Origin: Sulfurimonas sp. HSL-3221
GTDB lineage: Bacteria; Campylobacterota; Campylobacteria; Campylobacterales; Sulfurimonadaceae
Assembly: GCF_021044585.1 (NCBI RefSeq)
Contig: NZ_CP087998.1
Span: forward strand, 1,240,001 to 1,304,000
Length of the DNA: 64,000 bases
Reading direction: 5' to 3'
Shown: positions 62,201-64,000 of the stretch, piece after piece
Layout of the letters: the number at the start of each line of letters is the position of its first letter
Position numbering within the stretch: the first letter of the stretch is position 1
Notes under the pieces: model-generated
The model's database searches: none
What the model was told of the DNA's origin: nothing
The model's input: the letters and a program-made list of their open reading frames with translations, nothing else
Position numbers and translations under genes: made by a program

Positions 62201-64000
62201 CCGACGGAACTGCCTGCCTTTCTCGGCGCTTCGGGACGCATCAGCGAGAGCCCCTCGTCATCTTTGGCCGCCAGCAGCATCCCCTCGGAGACCATGCCCA
62301 TCAGCTTGGCCGGTTTCAGGTTCGCGACGACGCAGACCTGGGTGCCGACGAGGCTCTGTGCTTCGTAATATTCGCGGATGCCGGCGACGACCTGGCGCGG
62401 CTTCTCCTCGCCGACGTCAACCTGCAGCTTGAGCAGCTTCTTGCTCTTGGGTACCTCTTCGGCTTCGACGATGGTGCCGATCTTGAGCTGAGTCTGGAAG
62501 AACTGGTCGATGGTGATCAGGTTGTCGGCCTCGACCGGTTCCGCCGCTTTCGCTTTTTTCGGCGCCTCTTCTTCTTTCGCGTTGGGCTGGGCCGCCGGGG
62601 CCTGGTCCATCAGCGGGGCCTCGATGCGCGGGAAGAGGGGTGGGACCTTCTTGATCGTAAAGGTCGGCAGCAGTTTACCGCCCTTGACCAAATCGTTATA
62701 CGCGTTGGTGTCGATAGCAAAACCGAGCGCGTCCGCGATCGTCGACGTCGTTTTCGGCATGAAAGGGTGCAGCAGGACAGAGGCCTTGGCGAGAATGTTG
62801 GCCACGAGTGCCACCAATGCCAGCGCCTCTTCCTTTTTCCCCTCTTTCATCTTGACCCACGGTGCATGCGCTTCGATCGCCTTGTTCCCGATCGTAAAGA
62901 GTTTCCAAAGCTCTTCGAGGAAACGGTGTGTCTGAACTTCGTCTAGGAAGCGCTCGACGCTGCCGAGCACGGCATTGACCTCTTCCATCTCTGCTTTGTG
63001 GTAGGTCATGACATCGCTGCTGTCGATGACGAAATCGGAATACTTTCCGCTCATCCCGATAATGCGGTTGAGCAGGTTCCCCAGGTCGTTGCTGAGATCG
63101 GAGTTGATCCGGTCGATCAGGGCGCGCTGGGAGAAATCGCCGTCCTGCCCGAAGGGGACTTCGCGCATCATGAAGTAGCGCAGGTTCTCCAGGCCGTAGA
63201 CGTCGGCGACCTCTTTGGGGCTGACGACGTTGCCCTTGGACTTGCTCATCTTCTCGCCGTCGCGGGTCCACCAGCCGTGGGCACCGATATGCTTCGGCAG
63301 CGGCAGGTCCAGGCTCATCAGGAACGCCGGCCAGTAGATGGCGTGGAAGCGAAGGATATCCTTGCCCACCAGTTGCATCTGTGCCGGCCAGAAGTCCATT
63401 TTCGCCTCGTCGCGGCCGTAGCCGAGCGCCGTGATATAGTTGAGCAGGGCATCGAGCCAGACGTACATAACATGCTTGCTGTCCCCGACAGATTCGGGCA
63501 GCGGCACGCCCCAGGTGAAGCTCGTACGGGTCACGGAGAGGTCATTCAGACCGCCCTTGACGAAGTTGATGACCTCGTTGCGGCGGGATTTCGGCAGGAT
63601 AAAATCCTGGTGCGCTTCGTAATAATCAAGCAGTTTCTGCTCATACGCCGAGAGCTTGAAGAAGTAGCTCTCCTCCTTGACGATGCTTGTCGAGCGGCCG
63701 CAGTCCGGGCAGAACTCGCCGTCGATGAGCTGGGTTTCGGGGAAGAAGGTCTCGCAGCTAACGCAGTAGTGCCCCTCGTAGTTCCCCTTGTAGATGTCCC
63801 CCTTGGCGTACATCTTCTCGAATGCCTTCTGGACACCGGTCATATGGTCCTTGTCCGTCGTACGGATGAACTGGTCGTAACTGATGCCGAATTCGTCCCA
63901 GAGGTTGCGGAAGCTGGCGCTGATCTCGTCGGCGAACTGCTGGGTCGGTTTCTCGAACTTTTTCGCCGATTCCTCGATCTTCTGCCCGTGTTCGTCGGTC
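62197..64000 (-). CDS. metG: Methionyl-tRNA synthetase, 5' end outside window
   Basis: About 600 codons remain open up to the right edge, so only the N-terminal HIGH region is missing. Visible are the zinc-knuckle region CETFFPETQ with CPDCGRS, the KMSKSKGNVVSP loop, the anticodon-binding helical domain, and a C-terminal EMAP/Trbp111-type tRNA-binding domain (IDQFFQTQLKIGTIVEAEEV onward). The MetG type with a fused C-terminal domain dimerises. Coupled to the following gene by ATGA overlap. Confidence 0.95.
   Translation of the reverse strand, partial: TDEHGQKIEESAKKFEKPTQQFADEISASFRNLWDEFGISYDQFIRTTDKDHMTGVQKAFEKMYAKGDIYKGNYEGHYCVSCETFFPETQLIDGEFCPDCGRSTSIVKEESYFFKLSAYEQKLLDYYEAHQDFILPKSRRNEVINFVKGGLNDLSVTRTSFTWGVPLPESVGDSKHVMYVWLDALLNYITALGYGRDEAKMDFWPAQMQLVGKDILRFHAIYWPAFLMSLDLPLPKHIGAHGWWTRDGEKMSKSKGNVVSPKEVADVYGLENLRYFMMREVPFGQDGDFSQRALIDRINSDLSNDLGNLLNRIIGMSGKYSDFVIDSSDVMTYHKAEMEEVNAVLGSVERFLDEVQTHRFLEELWKLFTIGNKAIEAHAPWVKMKEGKKEEALALVALVANILAKASVLLHPFMPKTTSTIADALGFAIDTNAYNDLVKGGKLLPTFTIKKVPPLFPRIEAPLMDQAPAAQPNAKEEEAPKKAKAAEPVEADNLITIDQFFQTQLKIGTIVEAEEVPKSKKLLKLQVDVGEEKPRQVVAGIREYYEAQSLVGTQVCVVANLKPAKLMGMVSEGMLLAAKDDEGLSLMRPEAPRKAGSSVG

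Overview
The window is a gene-dense chromosomal segment of a Campylobacterota (former epsilonproteobacterial) bacterium, most likely a free-living, GC-rich relative of Sulfurimonas. This rests on protein flavour, on frequent GTG/TTG starts with 4-base ATGA/GTGA gene overlaps, and on two gene orders I know from the phylum. The block ychF-pepA-dedA-(trpB)-apt-rpiB-S2P protease-lepB-folD (4.4-15.3 kb) matches the order around HP0569-HP0577 of Helicobacter pylori. The block adk-aspS | nadK-recN-tatD-mltD-rlpA-kdsC-lptC-lptA-engB-membrane protein-PBP2 (37.0-51.0 kb) matches Cj0639-Cj0652 of Campylobacter jejuni. Both comparisons are from memory. I saw no tRNA, rRNA, CRISPR array, insertion sequence or prophage, and no gene-free stretch longer than 300 bases; the longest is 276 bases, upstream of aspS.

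Layout. 0-4.2 kb (minus strand): an RND efflux permease cut by the window edge and a membrane polyferredoxin. 4.4-15.3 kb: the conserved housekeeping block on the minus strand, interrupted by a P2-type cation ATPase with a divergent 100-residue membrane protein, and by trpB. 15.4-17.9 kb (plus): a monoheme cytochrome c, a CitE/HpcH-like lyase and a dicarboxylate symporter with overlapping ends. 17.9-23.6 kb: a TonB-like protein divergent from hemL, an AtpZ-like protein, then rpoD and a partner gene. 23.9-29.3 kb (plus): leuD-leuB-purU, a dispersed repeat, trmL, two very small ORFs, an S24 (CI/LexA-like) repressor and an NlpC/P60 lipoprotein. 29.3-36.3 kb: dapD, an ankyrin/HtpX pair, a DUF6394-like protein with a two-RCK potassium channel, a phosphoesterase and a CinA-type protein. 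36.3-51.0 kb: two different adenylate kinases in tandem, aspS, an outer-membrane barrel, then a long run of coupled genes from nadK to PBP2 covering DNA repair, peptidoglycan turnover, KDO/LPS transport, histidine biosynthesis and cell elongation. 51.0-58.7 kb: a Na/Ca exchanger, ybeY, a two-subunit GMC dehydrogenase, queC, a degenerate EAL-HDOD protein, a hypoxanthine-DNA glycosylase, a YgjP-like metalloprotease and a secreted MsrB-MsrA fusion. 58.7-64 kb (minus): an orphan TRAP solute-binding lipoprotein, a second repeat copy, a Ca/H antiporter, an unrecognised protein with a MurF-N-like start, and metG running off the window.

Most of the content is core metabolism and envelope biogenesis. 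The parts that stand out are: a dispersed foldable repeat present twice in the same orientation relative to transcription; the S24 repressor locus with a divergent 27-codon ORF and repeated operator-like heptamers; a four-tract G-quadruplex motif on the ychF promoter; a GMC dehydrogenase with a cysteine triad suggesting a 3Fe-4S cluster; two possibly leaderless genes; and three tail-to-tail gene pairs whose stop codons share the same 4 bases.
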